Part shown: positions 44,519 through 53,725 of the stretch, in pieces
How positions within the stretch are numbered: the stretch's first letter is position 1
Layout: each line of letters begins with the position of its first letter
Source of the DNA: UBA4744 sp963707435
GTDB lineage: Bacteria > Actinomycetota > Acidimicrobiia > Spongiisociales > UBA4744
DNA: 64,000 nt
Direction: 5' to 3'
Assembly (NCBI GenBank): GCA_963707435.1
Contig: CAVPPF010000002.1
Location: 372,001-436,000 of the forward strand
Translations under genes and position numbers: made by a program
The notes under the pieces: generated by a model
The model's database searches: none
What the model was told of the DNA's origin: nothing
The model's input: only the letters and a program-made list of their open reading frames with translations

Positions 44519-44668
44519 GCTTTGTCAAGAGTCGGTGGCGCCAGGACGCGCTCAGGACGCGATTTGGTGAAAACCGATGCAAGGTAGTGAAGAGCAGTGA
44601 ACACGAGAAAGGCCAGGTCAGGGGCCTGTTCTGAACGTTTTCCCAGGTCAGCGTATTGCGCCGGATCA

Positions 44669-44773
44669 GACTGTTAATCCATAGGCTGTGAGTTCAAGTC
44701 CCGCTCCCGAATCCGAAGAAGCCCCAGTGAATATGAGGGTCTTTGGCTTCTATGAGGCAGGTCAAGGACATCG
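44669..44773 (+). repeat. Right, decayed copy of the 105-bp tRNA-Asn direct repeat
   Basis: Starts GACTGTTAATCC and keeps TGTGAGTTC, GTGAATA, TTTGGCTTCT, CAGGTC and GACATCG in the same spacing as 22785-22889, with scattered substitutions (about one in five). The T-arm and acceptor pairing are broken and the D arm is not recognisable, so it is not a working tRNA. Candidate attR of an old island. Confidence 0.7.
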
Positions 44774-45325
44774 TCCGGGACGCTCCCAGGGCTGGATCGG
44801 GTCGCGGAATGGGCATCTAGGCGCTCCCAACCACCTCCCAACCACCTCCACATCAGACAGGCCAACCGGAACTTCGATACGATCACCCATCAGAGCCCTC
44901 CTTGCTTCGTAGGTTTCGTCACCAACAAAGCTTGGAGGGCTCAACCGTCCCCACCGAAAACCGCGAAGAAGGGTTTTTTTTTCTGGGCCGTCGGATCGAC
45001 TGGCCCAACGAGAGCTCAAACGGTAAGGTGCCCTGGATAGAAACACTTTTCCCTTCCGTGGAACAGCATGATGAAGTCCTGGTCACCCACTGCGCGTGTG
45101 TCGATAGATCCCACTTGCCCATTTGGGATGTGCCGCACTCAGCAGCACATCAACCGGACATCCGCCGATGTTTGCAGCCGATTCGAACAATGGAAGGCCG
45201 GGAAGGTGCCAAGAAGCCCGATGAATGCGGACCCATCAAGGAGTAGCAAAGGGAATACGAGGTACCACCAACTCGGAACTCACCCGGCGCCAGGCTGCCT
45301 GCAGGAGAGGACTGATTGAAAGGGA

Positions 45326-46393
45326 ATGTCGGTACTGATAACTGGAGGCAACGGATTCGTCGGGCTGAATCTTGCGGAGGAGTTACTCAGCCGCGGAGAA
45401 ACCGTTGTTTCCGTTAGCCGCAGAGACCTCCCGGAGGGAGCGAAGAAGGCCCTCGGCCGTCATCCTGGCCGCCTGACTTCGGTCCTCTGCGATATCCGCG
45501 ACGTCGACTCACTTGCCGGCGTAATGAACGCCAACCAGGTGGATCGGGTTTTCCACGGTGCGACCGTCACAGCAGGCGCGGACCGCGAAGCGCAGTTTCC
45601 GGGGGAGATAGTCGATATCAACATCATGGGAACGCTGAGCGTGATCGAGGCTTTGAGAAGATCCGGAGTTCGGCGAATCGTCTATGCAAGCTCAGGCGCC
45701 GTGTATGGCGGAACCCGGTACGAGAAGGCGGTGGACGAGACATCGGCAGTGTCCCCCGGCGGTCTGTACGCCATAACCAAGTACTCGAGTGAGATGATCT
45801 GCAGCCGTATCAGTGAAATCCGGGATCTGGATGTGGTAATTGCACGCATATCAGCTGTGTTCGGGCCCTGGGAAAGGGACACCGGCGTACGGGACACCTT
45901 GAGCCCCTTCCTCCTGCTTTCCAAGCTTGCTCTCGAGAAGAAGCAGGTTTCTATTGCCTTTGGCCACCCATTGGATTGGATCTATAGCCGGGACGTCGCC
46001 GTCGCTTGTGCGGAACTGCTCTACCGCACCGGGCTGAAGCACCAGGTTTACAACGTCGTTCCGGGTACGAGTTGGCACCTTCGCCTGTGGGCCGACTGGT
46101 TGAAACAGGAGTTTCCTGGCTTCGCGTATCGAACTGCTCATACCCATAGAGACGCGGACGTATCCGAATACAATCCGTCGGGCCGAGAACGCCATCCGAT
46201 GAAGAATGGCCGGATCCGTGAGGTTCTTCCGCTCTTCCCGCTCTACGAGCGGGAACGTGCATTCGAGGACTACACCAAGTGGATCATCGAACACGCCGAT
46301 TTCATCAGGCAGATCGACAGCCAATGGAGTTCTGGCGAGGCCAGACAGCCGCAGACCGCAGTGATGACTGAAAACCCGAGAAGACCCAAATAG
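45326..46393 (+). CDS. NAD-dependent epimerase/dehydratase (extended SDR)
   Basis: 355-residue extended SDR. The nucleotide loop is ITGGNGFVGLNLAE and the active site is YAITK (YxxxK) preceded by YASSGAVYGG. These are the marks of NAD-sugar epimerases, but no sugar-nucleotide genes are near, so the substrate may be another hydroxy compound. GAAAGGGA precedes the ATG. The C-terminal 40 residues are charged and divergent. It begins a plus-strand series with the CMD-like and OYE-like genes. Confidence 0.85.
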   Translation: MSVLITGGNGFVGLNLAEELLSRGETVVSVSRRDLPEGAKKALGRHPGRLTSVLCDIRDVDSLAGVMNANQVDRVFHGATVTAGADREAQFPGEIVDINIMGTLSVIEALRRSGVRRIVYASSGAVYGGTRYEKAVDETSAVSPGGLYAITKYSSEMICSRISEIRDLDVVIARISAVFGPWERDTGVRDTLSPFLLLSKLALEKKQVSIAFGHPLDWIYSRDVAVACAELLYRTGLKHQVYNVVPGTSWHLRLWADWLKQEFPGFAYRTAHTHRDADVSEYNPSGRERHPMKNGRIREVLPLFPLYERERAFEDYTKWIIEHADFIRQIDSQWSSGEARQPQTAVMTENPRRPK

Positions 46394-46410
46394 ACCCGCA
46401 AGGAGGGGCC

Positions 46411-46812
46411 ATGGACGGCCAGAAAGAACCTGAAGCAACCAGAACGTCGCGAACCGAATTGTTGGATCGCTTGCGGTCGCGACGAGGTTTTGTGCTTCCT
46501 GTACACGAGCTCATGGCAGATCTGGATCCAGAGATCCTTCGAAGGTATGACGAGTTTGCGAGCTATGTCATATTCGATCCCGAGCCTCGTGCTCTCGATC
46601 TCAAGACGCGTTTCCTGGTGCTGGTCGGCATCACGACAGCTGTCAAGGGCGATCCCGACGGAGTGGGTTGGAGTACGCAACGGGCACTCGAGAATGGTGC
46701 AACTGAATCCGAAGTGCTTGAGGCCATGGTTATGGCCGCTTTGCCGGCTGGAATACCCGCGCTCGAAGCGGCTGCGAAAAGCTGGTACGGGTCCCGGCGT
46801 GGCGAAGGATGA
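46411..46812 (+). CDS. Carboxymuconolactone decarboxylase-like protein without the CxxxH site
   Basis: 133 residues with the CMD/AhpD helix pattern (KTRFLVLVGITTAVKGD, then STQRALENGATESEVLEAMV quoted in parts). Redox members carry CxxC and an H in this stretch; here those positions are non-Cys/His, so peroxidase or decarboxylase activity is doubtful. AGGAGGG lies upstream of the ATG. An alternative frame continues for 24 more codons past the stop (to 46885), so a 3' frameshift cannot be excluded. It sits 90 bases before the flavoenzyme gene. Confidence 0.7.
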   Translation: MDGQKEPEATRTSRTELLDRLRSRRGFVLPVHELMADLDPEILRRYDEFASYVIFDPEPRALDLKTRFLVLVGITTAVKGDPDGVGWSTQRALENGATESEVLEAMVMAALPAGIPALEAAAKSWYGSRRGEG

Positions 46813-46902
46813 TCCAATTCTCTCTCCCACGCTGAGTCGCAACGATGCGCCTGCGCTCGTCACAGCACTGGTTGAGGTCAAGTAACGGGGAGTGAACCAG
46901 CA

Positions 46903-48915
46903 GTGAACCACACGCAAAATGAGCTATATCCGACTCTCTTCAGCCCCATCCAGCTCGGGCCGAAGGTGGCCAAGAACCGCATATGGATGACAGCGCACGG
47001 GACTCAAATGGTCAAAGACCACAACTTCTCCGACGCTCACATTGATTATTACGTGGAGCGCGCGAAGGGGGGGGCCGCCGTCATAACGATGGAGGCAATG
47101 GCCATCCATGCCACGACTCAACCCTACGAAGGCAAGATCTTCGCCTTCGATCGAAGGATTGTACCCAACCTCAAGCGCATCACTGCAGCTGTGGTCGATC
47201 ACGGATGTCTACTTTTGGGCCAGCTGTGGCATCGAGGTCGACAGACCGATAGCGTCGTGAGCCGCCTTCCCGTGTGGGCGCCTTCGCCCATTCCTGGATC
47301 GGTATATCGAGAGATTCCTCATGAGATGACGACGCAAGAAATCCAGGAGATCATTCGAGGATATGGGATTTCGGCCGAGTTGGGCATGGAGGGAGATCTC
47401 GATGGCATCGAGATCCACGGATTGGCGCACGGGTATCTGCTGGGCCAGTTTCTCTCACCGGCAACGAATCATCGAAAAGATGAGTACGGGGGTAGTTTCG
47501 AAAACCGATTACGCATCGTTTTGTCGATAATCGATCGAGTCCGCCAGGTAGTTCCGGCAGATCGCATTCTCGGCATTCGTATCAACGGTGATGACGGCGA
47601 TATGGAGGGTGGTCTGCGTGTCGACGCCTGGCGTCGAATTGCCAGAGCATTGGCCGATACAAAGAAACTTGATTACGTGTCGGTCAGCCAGGGAACCTAC
47701 CTCAATCGCATGCTTATCTATGCAGCAACGCCCGAGAAGGCGGGCTACCAAATTGAAACGACCGCCAAGATCAAGGAAGCGATCCCCGAATTGCCAGTGG
47801 TGGTGGCAGGTCGCATTCTGACGCCCGAGATGGCCGAATCGGCTATCGCTTCGGGGAAAGCCGACATGGTTGGCATGACCCGCCAGCTAATCGCGGATCC
47901 AGAGTGGCCTACGAAGGCGGCCCAAAGCCGAAGCCAAGACATCAGACCGTGCGTAGGCTCGAACTGGTGCCTGGCATCCATAGTCAAAGCGCCGCTCTCG
48001 TGCATCCACAATCCAGCGGTTGGACGCGAAGCTGAATTGGGAATCGGGACGCTGTCACCGACCACCCAGTCTCGCTCAGTGGCGGTAATCGGCGGAGGGC
48101 CTGGAGGTTTGCGGGCGGCCCTCACCGCAGCAGAGCGGGGTCACCGCGTAATCCTCTTCGAGAAGGAGCGGGAGCTTGGTGGCCAGGTCAACTGGCTCGC
48201 CAAGGCGAAGTCGTATCGGGAATATCGCGGAATCACCGACTGGCTCCAAGAACAGTTGTCGAAGACCAGTGCAGAGATCCGACTTCAGCAGGAAGCAACT
48301 ACGGCCCGCCTCATACACGAAGACTTTGATGTGTATGTTGTGGCAACAGGTGCTACTCCGGTAAGGCATGGCTGGAGCGCTCTTCATCCAATCCGCTGGG
48401 GAGACGAATCCATTGTCCCGGGATCTGATCAATGGAATGTCTTCACGGTTAAGGAAGTACTGCATGACGAAGTTGAGTTGCCCCGCTCTTGCCTCATCTT
48501 TGACGACACGGGAGATAGACAGGCGGTCGTAGTGGCCGAGTTCTTGGCGGAAACAGGTCACCCGGTCGAAATAGCGACACGGCTGTCTCACGTTGCGCCC
48601 ACGCTGAGCGGCAGCCGCGATCAAGGGGCAACCTACAAACGCCTTCGCAGTGCCGGAGTCGTGTTGACGCCGAATCACGACCTGTCAATGATCGACGGGG
48701 ACAGGGTCACTCTGCGAGACGTGCACACGGGCCAAGAAGTATTCCGCGAACCGGTGGATGCGGTGGTTCTCGTCCTGGGCGGCAGGGCTGAAGACTCGCT
48801 CTCCAGAGAACTCAGTGAGGAGGGCCGGGAGGTCCACGTCGTCGGAGACTGTTTGGCACCCCGTAGAATATTCAACGCGATATGGGAAGCCGAACTAGTC
48901 GCGCGACGTTTGTGA
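46903..48915 (+). CDS. NADH:flavin oxidoreductase / 2,4-dienoyl-CoA reductase-type enzyme (OYE-FadH family)
   Basis: 670 residues. An N-terminal OYE barrel binds FMN (FSPIQLGPKVAKNRI, DGIEIHGLAHGYLLGQFLSP in parts, NHRKDEYGGSFENR, VVVAGRI). A C-terminal FAD/NAD(P) module begins SVAVIGGGPGGLRAAL. The iron-sulfur segment between them reads RPCVGSNWC ... PLSCIHNP, with Ser in place of the second Cys of the CxxC seen in FadH. The 4Fe-4S cluster may therefore be altered or absent. Both modules look otherwise complete. Start is GTG with GGGGAGTG before it. Substrate unknown; possibly an enone. Confidence 0.88.
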   Translation: MNHTQNELYPTLFSPIQLGPKVAKNRIWMTAHGTQMVKDHNFSDAHIDYYVERAKGGAAVITMEAMAIHATTQPYEGKIFAFDRRIVPNLKRITAAVVDHGCLLLGQLWHRGRQTDSVVSRLPVWAPSPIPGSVYREIPHEMTTQEIQEIIRGYGISAELGMEGDLDGIEIHGLAHGYLLGQFLSPATNHRKDEYGGSFENRLRIVLSIIDRVRQVVPADRILGIRINGDDGDMEGGLRVDAWRRIARALADTKKLDYVSVSQGTYLNRMLIYAATPEKAGYQIETTAKIKEAIPELPVVVAGRILTPEMAESAIASGKADMVGMTRQLIADPEWPTKAAQSRSQDIRPCVGSNWCLASIVKAPLSCIHNPAVGREAELGIGTLSPTTQSRSVAVIGGGPGGLRAALTAAERGHRVILFEKERELGGQVNWLAKAKSYREYRGITDWLQEQLSKTSAEIRLQQEATTARLIHEDFDVYVVATGATPVRHGWSALHPIRWGDESIVPGSDQWNVFTVKEVLHDEVELPRSCLIFDDTGDRQAVVVAEFLAETGHPVEIATRLSHVAPTLSGSRDQGATYKRLRSAGVVLTPNHDLSMIDGDRVTLRDVHTGQEVFREPVDAVVLVLGGRAEDSLSRELSEEGREVHVVGDCLAPRRIFNAIWEAELVARRL

Positions 48916-49034
48916 CCAGGCATGCAGCTCTCGACAGGGTCAAGCGACGATATGCTCGGCGAGCCGTCATGGCAGCCGCCGAAGCGTGCCACAGGACATG
49001 ATTCGCGCCCTGGGGGCGCGAATCTCATGCTGAC

Positions 49035-50417
49035 GTGAGGAACCCTAAACCAAGACAGGGTCTCACTCGCCGTCTGGCGGAGTTCACAGCGGGACTTCGG
49101 TATGAACACCTGCCAACCGCCGTGGTCAACAAGGCCAAGGGTACCCTTTTGGACTTCCTGGGACCCGCCATCGTGGGGTCCATGCGTGGACACTGTCGTC
49201 GGGCAGTCCGGATCATTCGCGATCTCGGGGGCAACCCGCAGGCAACAGTGATAGGCGAGAAGAATCTGACCTCCTCGACTTGGTCGGCTTACTTGAACAG
49301 CATGTTTGGCTCGTCGGCCCCTCAACTTGACGACGTATGGAAGGAATCGTTAGGCCATCCCGGAGTCGGTACACACCCAGCGGTTTTGGCAATGGGGGAG
49401 TGGCAGCAAACAACCGGGCGCCAGGCTATCACCGCAATCGTGGCCGGATACGAAGTCGCCATGCGAGTTGGAGCTGGGCTCGGCACGGAGGCGCTAGAGC
49501 GTGGATGGCACCCTCGGGGAGGAGTCAACACGCTGGCCGCAGGAGTGGCCGCCGCGAAGTTGCTAGGCCTTGATCAACCGAAGCAGTACTCCGCCGTCAT
49601 GGGCCTTGCCAGCAATCGAGCTTCGGGCCTGACAGGAGCGAGTTACTTCCACGACGCCTGGTATACGCTCTCCGCGAATGCCTGCCTCAATGGGGTTCTG
49701 AGCGCTCTTGAGGCACAAGCCGGTTTCACGGCTGGGGACGTAGCGCTGGAAGCGGAACACGGCGGATACATACCCGCCATTGTGAACGAGCCCCGTTGGG
49801 ATCGAATCATTGAAGGTCTCGGCGAGGAATACGAGATCATGAAAATCACTCAAAAGATCCATGCATCTTCGGGAGCAACCCACGCAGCGATTGACGGTGC
49901 CCTTCAGTTGGTTTCTGAGAACAGCCTGATACCTGATGAAGTGGACCGAATTGTGATTCGCGGCTTTCGATCGATGGTGGAGCGGCTCGGTACTCCTTTT
50001 CCCAGCAACCTTGTGCACGCGGGAATGAGTATTCCGTTTCTGGTAGCAGTCGCGGTCTGTGATCAGGAGGCTGGCCTGAAACAGTTGCAATCCCTCGGAG
50101 GAGGCCGCGACCAAGTGAGGCGGATACAAGAGAGAACCCAGCTTGTGCTAGACCCTGATCTCGATGCGCTCTGTCCGCGCTATCTCGGTGCGACCACCGA
50201 GATAGCAACGCTTGATGGCCGATTCTTCGAGACAACAGTTCTCACTCCGCGAGGAGATCCGGAGAACCCGTTGACGAACGAGCAGCTCGTGGAGAAGTTC
50301 CGCACGCTGGCTTCACATAAGATGTCCGAGCCTCTATTGAACGAGGTCTGCAGAACCGTGAATAGGCTCGACGACGTAAGTGATTTGGGGGAATTGATGC
50401 GCTTGCTGCGTTCGTAG
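49035..50417 (+). CDS. MmgE/PrpD-family protein
   Basis: 460-residue member of the 2-methylcitrate dehydratase-like family, also including aconitate decarboxylase. Blocks are LAEFTAGLRYEHLP, AKGTLLDFLGPAIVGS, LDDVWKESLGHPG (family usually DD...HPG) and AIVAGYEVAMRVG. The C-terminal half contains KIHASSGATHAAIDGAL. True PrpD neighbours (prpB, prpC) are absent, so a different hydroxy-acid dehydratase or isomerase role is likely. The GTG start at 49035 follows a 119-bp gap. It ends convergent with the MFS gene. Confidence 0.87.
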   Translation: MRNPKPRQGLTRRLAEFTAGLRYEHLPTAVVNKAKGTLLDFLGPAIVGSMRGHCRRAVRIIRDLGGNPQATVIGEKNLTSSTWSAYLNSMFGSSAPQLDDVWKESLGHPGVGTHPAVLAMGEWQQTTGRQAITAIVAGYEVAMRVGAGLGTEALERGWHPRGGVNTLAAGVAAAKLLGLDQPKQYSAVMGLASNRASGLTGASYFHDAWYTLSANACLNGVLSALEAQAGFTAGDVALEAEHGGYIPAIVNEPRWDRIIEGLGEEYEIMKITQKIHASSGATHAAIDGALQLVSENSLIPDEVDRIVIRGFRSMVERLGTPFPSNLVHAGMSIPFLVAVAVCDQEAGLKQLQSLGGGRDQVRRIQERTQLVLDPDLDALCPRYLGATTEIATLDGRFFETTVLTPRGDPENPLTNEQLVEKFRTLASHKMSEPLLNEVCRTVNRLDDVSDLGELMRLLRS

Positions 50418-50432
50418 GAGAGCAGCTCTTGG

Positions 50433-51629
50433 CTATCCGAACTCCGTTTGGGCGGGAGACCGGCTACTGGCGGTGAAGGCTGCGGCAATTGTGAGCCACA
50501 CCACAACCGTTAGCCAACCCAGCGTGAACGAACTTGCATTCACAATCGTAGCGAACAAGACCGGCCCAATCGATGCGCCAATTGCGGCAGTGGACTGGGC
50601 CAGGCCGCTCGCCTGCGCAGGGATGGCTCGATGGGTCCGAACCACGGTGTACACATAGAGCCCCGGCCATCCCCATCCAGTGCCAAAGCCCAGCAACACC
50701 CCGATTGTCAGAACAACTCGGTTATCACTTGTAAGCAAAACACACCCGACGGTGCCGAGTAGCAGCATCAAGATGAGCGCCGCTCTGCCATCCGTCCCCC
50801 TCTTGCTGGCTAGCCATCCCGCAAGCAGCCGACCAACGATCGCGGCTGCGCTACCTGCGGCGAGCAGTCTTCCCGCCGTACCCTCCGAGATGCCCTTAGC
50901 TACTGCCGAAGTCACGAGAAAACCGGCGAGTGACGCCCCAGATGCAGCACCAAAAAGTCCGGTGAATGACACGAGGATCAGCGATCTCTTGAGTATGCGA
51001 GGATGGCCGACCGGCGTCGTCGAATGTCGGTTCTCGATGGCAAGCCACTGGATCCCAAGAAGCAAGGTCAGAGGGAGCAGCGCGAGTAGGCCAAATGCCC
51101 ACCGCCAGCCGATCGTAAGCGCAATGATCGGTACGGCAAGGCCGCCAATAAGCGCTGTGGCTGGCAGAGCCGATTGCTTGACGGCGAACGAGAACGCTTC
51201 CAGGCGTTTTGGCATGCGATCGGACATAAGCCAATTTGCAGCGGGTTGTCCCAAGGCATGCGCGAGTCCCGACAGAACGAGGGCTATCAACAGACCGACC
51301 CATGTGTACACGAGCAACGCGATTCCCGCAAGGGAAAGAGCCGAGAGGACGGCAGAGATTTGCAGCGCCTGTCTACGGCCGATCCAAGCGGCAAACCGGC
51401 CGAGTGGCGCAGAACCAAAGCCCACGGTCAGGAAGTAGGTCGAGAGAGAAATCCCAAGCTGGGAAATGTCAAGTCCCAGGTCCCGCTCCATACTTATGGC
51501 CATCGCCCCCGTCAGGAACACCGCCAGTGACGACGAGAGAGTGAGCCCGGCCAGCAGCAGCAGCACTCGCCGCCACCCGTTTGCTCCCTCGGGATCCTCG
51601 GTGGTTCTGGCTTGAACGCCCACACTCAT
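50433..51629 (-). CDS. Major facilitator superfamily transporter
   Basis: 398 residues with about twelve membrane segments. A GRFAAWIGRRQAL loop fits the MFS 2-3 motif. The N-terminal 20 residues are cytoplasmic. It is the last gene of the minus-strand set ThDP enzyme-dehydrogenase-NHL-MFS, so it may import the substrate or export the product of those enzymes. Cargo is not predictable. It is not close enough to the MFS at 38-39 kb to call a duplication by eye. Confidence 0.87.
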   Translation of the reverse strand: MSVGVQARTTEDPEGANGWRRVLLLLAGLTLSSSLAVFLTGAMAISMERDLGLDISQLGISLSTYFLTVGFGSAPLGRFAAWIGRRQALQISAVLSALSLAGIALLVYTWVGLLIALVLSGLAHALGQPAANWLMSDRMPKRLEAFSFAVKQSALPATALIGGLAVPIIALTIGWRWAFGLLALLPLTLLLGIQWLAIENRHSTTPVGHPRILKRSLILVSFTGLFGAASGASLAGFLVTSAVAKGISEGTAGRLLAAGSAAAIVGRLLAGWLASKRGTDGRAALILMLLLGTVGCVLLTSDNRVVLTIGVLLGFGTGWGWPGLYVYTVVRTHRAIPAQASGLAQSTAAIGASIGPVLFATIVNASSFTLGWLTVVVWLTIAAAFTASSRSPAQTEFG

Positions 51630-51654
51630 CCCGACTTTTCACTCGGCCGCAGCA

Positions 51655-52497
51655 TCAGCTCACATCGATGAGGGTGAGTCGTGTAACAACGCCCTGCAGT
51701 AGTTCCGCAAGGTATATGTTTCCTTCCGCGTCACCGGCGAGGCCGTGGGCACTCGTTGAGGGGATCCGACAGCGACCGACGAGTTGTCCATCTCGATTCC
51801 ATAGGCTCAGCCGAGGTGTCTGTTCGGTTACATAGACCCGGTTACCCTCGACAAAGATGTCCATTGGCCGGACAAAATCGATCCACTCGGATAACCACTC
51901 GCCATCGATATCGAACACTTGTAGGCGGTCATTGTCACGGTCGAGCACCAATACCTCATCCTGTGAGGTCACCCAGAGCGCATGGGGGGTTCTGAATTGT
52001 CCACGTCCTCTCCCTGGCTCGCCCCACACGGAGATCAGGTGACCAGCGGAAGAGAACCGGAGCACCCTGGCATCTGCATACCCATCGGTCACGTAGATAT
52101 CTCCCCGAGAGTTAACCATGACTCCCGTCGGGTGACCGAACGGCCCTCGCGGCAACGGGCAATTCCAATCCCCGAGCCGGCGAAGGAGCTCTCCGTCACC
52201 ACCGTACTGAAGTACAGAATGCGCGTCTCTGGCCGCAATCCAGATCGAGCCGTCGTTGGTGTCGCAGAACATTCCATGCCCGTCGATGGCTTCCGGAAGC
52301 TGGAACTGGTCCACCACGCGGCCTGTCGAGTCAAGCACGATGAGATGGGGCAGACCTCTCTGAAGGACGTACACCAGGCCTTCGGCGCCCACGGCTACCG
52401 CGCAGGGCAGCGAGAAAGGCGTGCCGGCCTGCTCGCTGAACCACGGACGATCGATCCTGTACAGACGGTTTCCAAGTGCAACCACAGCGTCAGCCAT
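51655..52497 (-). CDS. NHL-repeat beta-propeller protein
   Basis: 280 residues forming about six propeller blades. Recognisable repeats are PTGVMVNSRGDIYVTDGYAD, TPHALWVTSQDEVLVLDRDN and AHGLAGDAEGNIYLAELLQG. Start is the ATG at 52497, set by a near-perfect AAAGGAGGT ribosome binding site. No signal peptide is seen at this start, so it is probably cytoplasmic. NHL proteins of this kind include lyases and binding scaffolds (peptidyl-alpha-hydroxyglycine lyase is one relative); no catalytic site can be assigned. Confidence 0.82.
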   Translation of the reverse strand: MADAVVALGNRLYRIDRPWFSEQAGTPFSLPCAVAVGAEGLVYVLQRGLPHLIVLDSTGRVVDQFQLPEAIDGHGMFCDTNDGSIWIAARDAHSVLQYGGDGELLRRLGDWNCPLPRGPFGHPTGVMVNSRGDIYVTDGYADARVLRFSSAGHLISVWGEPGRGRGQFRTPHALWVTSQDEVLVLDRDNDRLQVFDIDGEWLSEWIDFVRPMDIFVEGNRVYVTEQTPRLSLWNRDGQLVGRCRIPSTSAHGLAGDAEGNIYLAELLQGVVTRLTLIDVS

Positions 52498-52606
52498 ACA
52501 ACCTCCTTTGGAAATGTAACGGCCGTCCGCGAGCTCGTCGCTTTGCTGAGTTCTCATCTTGAACGCACCAGGTACTGCCAAGGTTCATGCTGTGCTGGCT
52601 CCCTGC

Positions 52607-53725
52607 TTATGTGTCGTCGGTGCCATCGGAGCGAATCGAGCCTTCTGAACGTGAGAGCCTTGGCAGTCCGAGCTGACCGCAAACGGAATCGAACCATTCG
52701 ATGATTTCTGGATGGAGCGGAATACCCTTGATCAAACGCTCCTGGGCCGCCTCCCACTCAAGTTGACCCGCCACAAGCACTCGCTCGTGACCCGGAGCTG
52801 GTGGTGTTGCCTTCAGGTCAAGAAGGAACTCATCCATACGTTCTTTGAACGCATGGATGTCCGTGAACGCCCCTATGTTAATTGCGCAGACAAGGTGGCT
52901 TGCATGGTCTCGGCCCAGATTGACCATTAGCTCAGACCCCGAAAGCACTGTGCACAAGATCTCTATGGCGGCGGCAATTCCGTAGCCCTTGTGTGAACCC
53001 GAGTCTCTGGTGCTCCCCAATGGGAGAAGTCGCGTGAGCGCGTACGTTGCCGGCGCCTCGCTCGGCTGAAGGAGAGGCGTTCCATCCTCTGCAGCAATAA
53101 CCCCTGGGGGTAAGGGAACGCCCAATCGGTGCGAGAGCGTGACTCTGTTGGCTGCGATCGCGCTCGTCGCAGCGTCGAAGACGAAGGCAGGCTCAGTGGC
53201 AGCCGGCGCAGCAACGGCAATCGGATTAGTACCAAGACGAGGATCCCGACCGAAAGTTGGCACAACGATCGGACCGACCGCTGATGCGCAGATCCCGATC
53301 ATGTCGTGCTCCAACGCGAGCATCGCGTGGTATGCAGCCATCCCTAGATGCCGACTGTTGTGAACGGTGACAAGCCCCACGCCGACCACCGAGGCTTTCT
53401 CAATAGCCAACGCCATCGCCTTCGGGGCAGCCACAATTCCAAGCCCTTGGTCCCCGTCGAAGTTGCCACCTGCCTTGGACTCCGAGATAAGTCTCATCCG
53501 TGGACGGGGATTCAGGTGGCCCGCTTCGGTCCATGTGAGGTATCGGCGTAGCATGTTCGACACGCCGTGGGTATCGACACCCCGCACGTCGGCGGCCACA
53601 AGAACGTCAGAGGCGAGTGTGGCGTGTTCGGATGGAAACCCACTTGCTTCCAGTATGGCCTCTACCGTTCTTCGTAGCTCTCCGTCGTCGACACGCAGAT
53701 GGGGTTCGGCAGAGTTTTTAGCCAT
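52607..53725 (-). CDS. Ldh-family (malate/lactate/ureidoglycolate/sulfolactate type) NAD-dependent dehydrogenase
   Basis: 372-residue member of the LDH2/MDG2 family, unrelated to classical LDH. Typical blocks are ASDVLVAADVRGVDTHGV, the catalytic His in VHNSRHLGMAAYH and LGTNPIAVAAP. The later GSHKGYGIAAAIEIL is also diagnostic. It overlaps the ThDP enzyme gene by eight bases (53718-53725), so the two are coupled. A 2-hydroxy acid to 2-keto acid oxidation feeding a ThDP decarboxylase is a reasonable pairing, but it is inference. Confidence 0.9.
   Translation of the reverse strand: MAKNSAEPHLRVDDGELRRTVEAILEASGFPSEHATLASDVLVAADVRGVDTHGVSNMLRRYLTWTEAGHLNPRPRMRLISESKAGGNFDGDQGLGIVAAPKAMALAIEKASVVGVGLVTVHNSRHLGMAAYHAMLALEHDMIGICASAVGPIVVPTFGRDPRLGTNPIAVAAPAATEPAFVFDAATSAIAANRVTLSHRLGVPLPPGVIAAEDGTPLLQPSEAPATYALTRLLPLGSTRDSGSHKGYGIAAAIEILCTVLSGSELMVNLGRDHASHLVCAINIGAFTDIHAFKERMDEFLLDLKATPPAPGHERVLVAGQLEWEAAQERLIKGIPLHPEIIEWFDSVCGQLGLPRLSRSEGSIRSDGTDDT

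Larger units (their letters stand above)
44313..45325. other. 1.0-kb region without a supported gene; carries decayed tRNA-Asn material
   Basis: Short ORFs up to about 130 codons occur on both strands, but none has a signature or good start site. The region holds two hairpins, a GGCGCC...CAGGACGCGATTTGGT stretch (44548-44575) resembling sequence after the tRNA at 22895-22920, and the decayed tRNA copy at 44669-44773. It appears to be island-junction debris. Confidence 0.6.

Noticed and set aside
44669..44773. A second functional tRNA-Asn
   Set aside because: Anticodon-arm sequence is recognisable, but acceptor and T-stem pairing are broken and the D arm is missing; it is a decayed fragment.
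44827..44856. Short CCAACCACCTC direct repeats as a possible array
   Set aside because: Only two units without spacers; no CRISPR-like structure or cas genes are present anywhere in the window.
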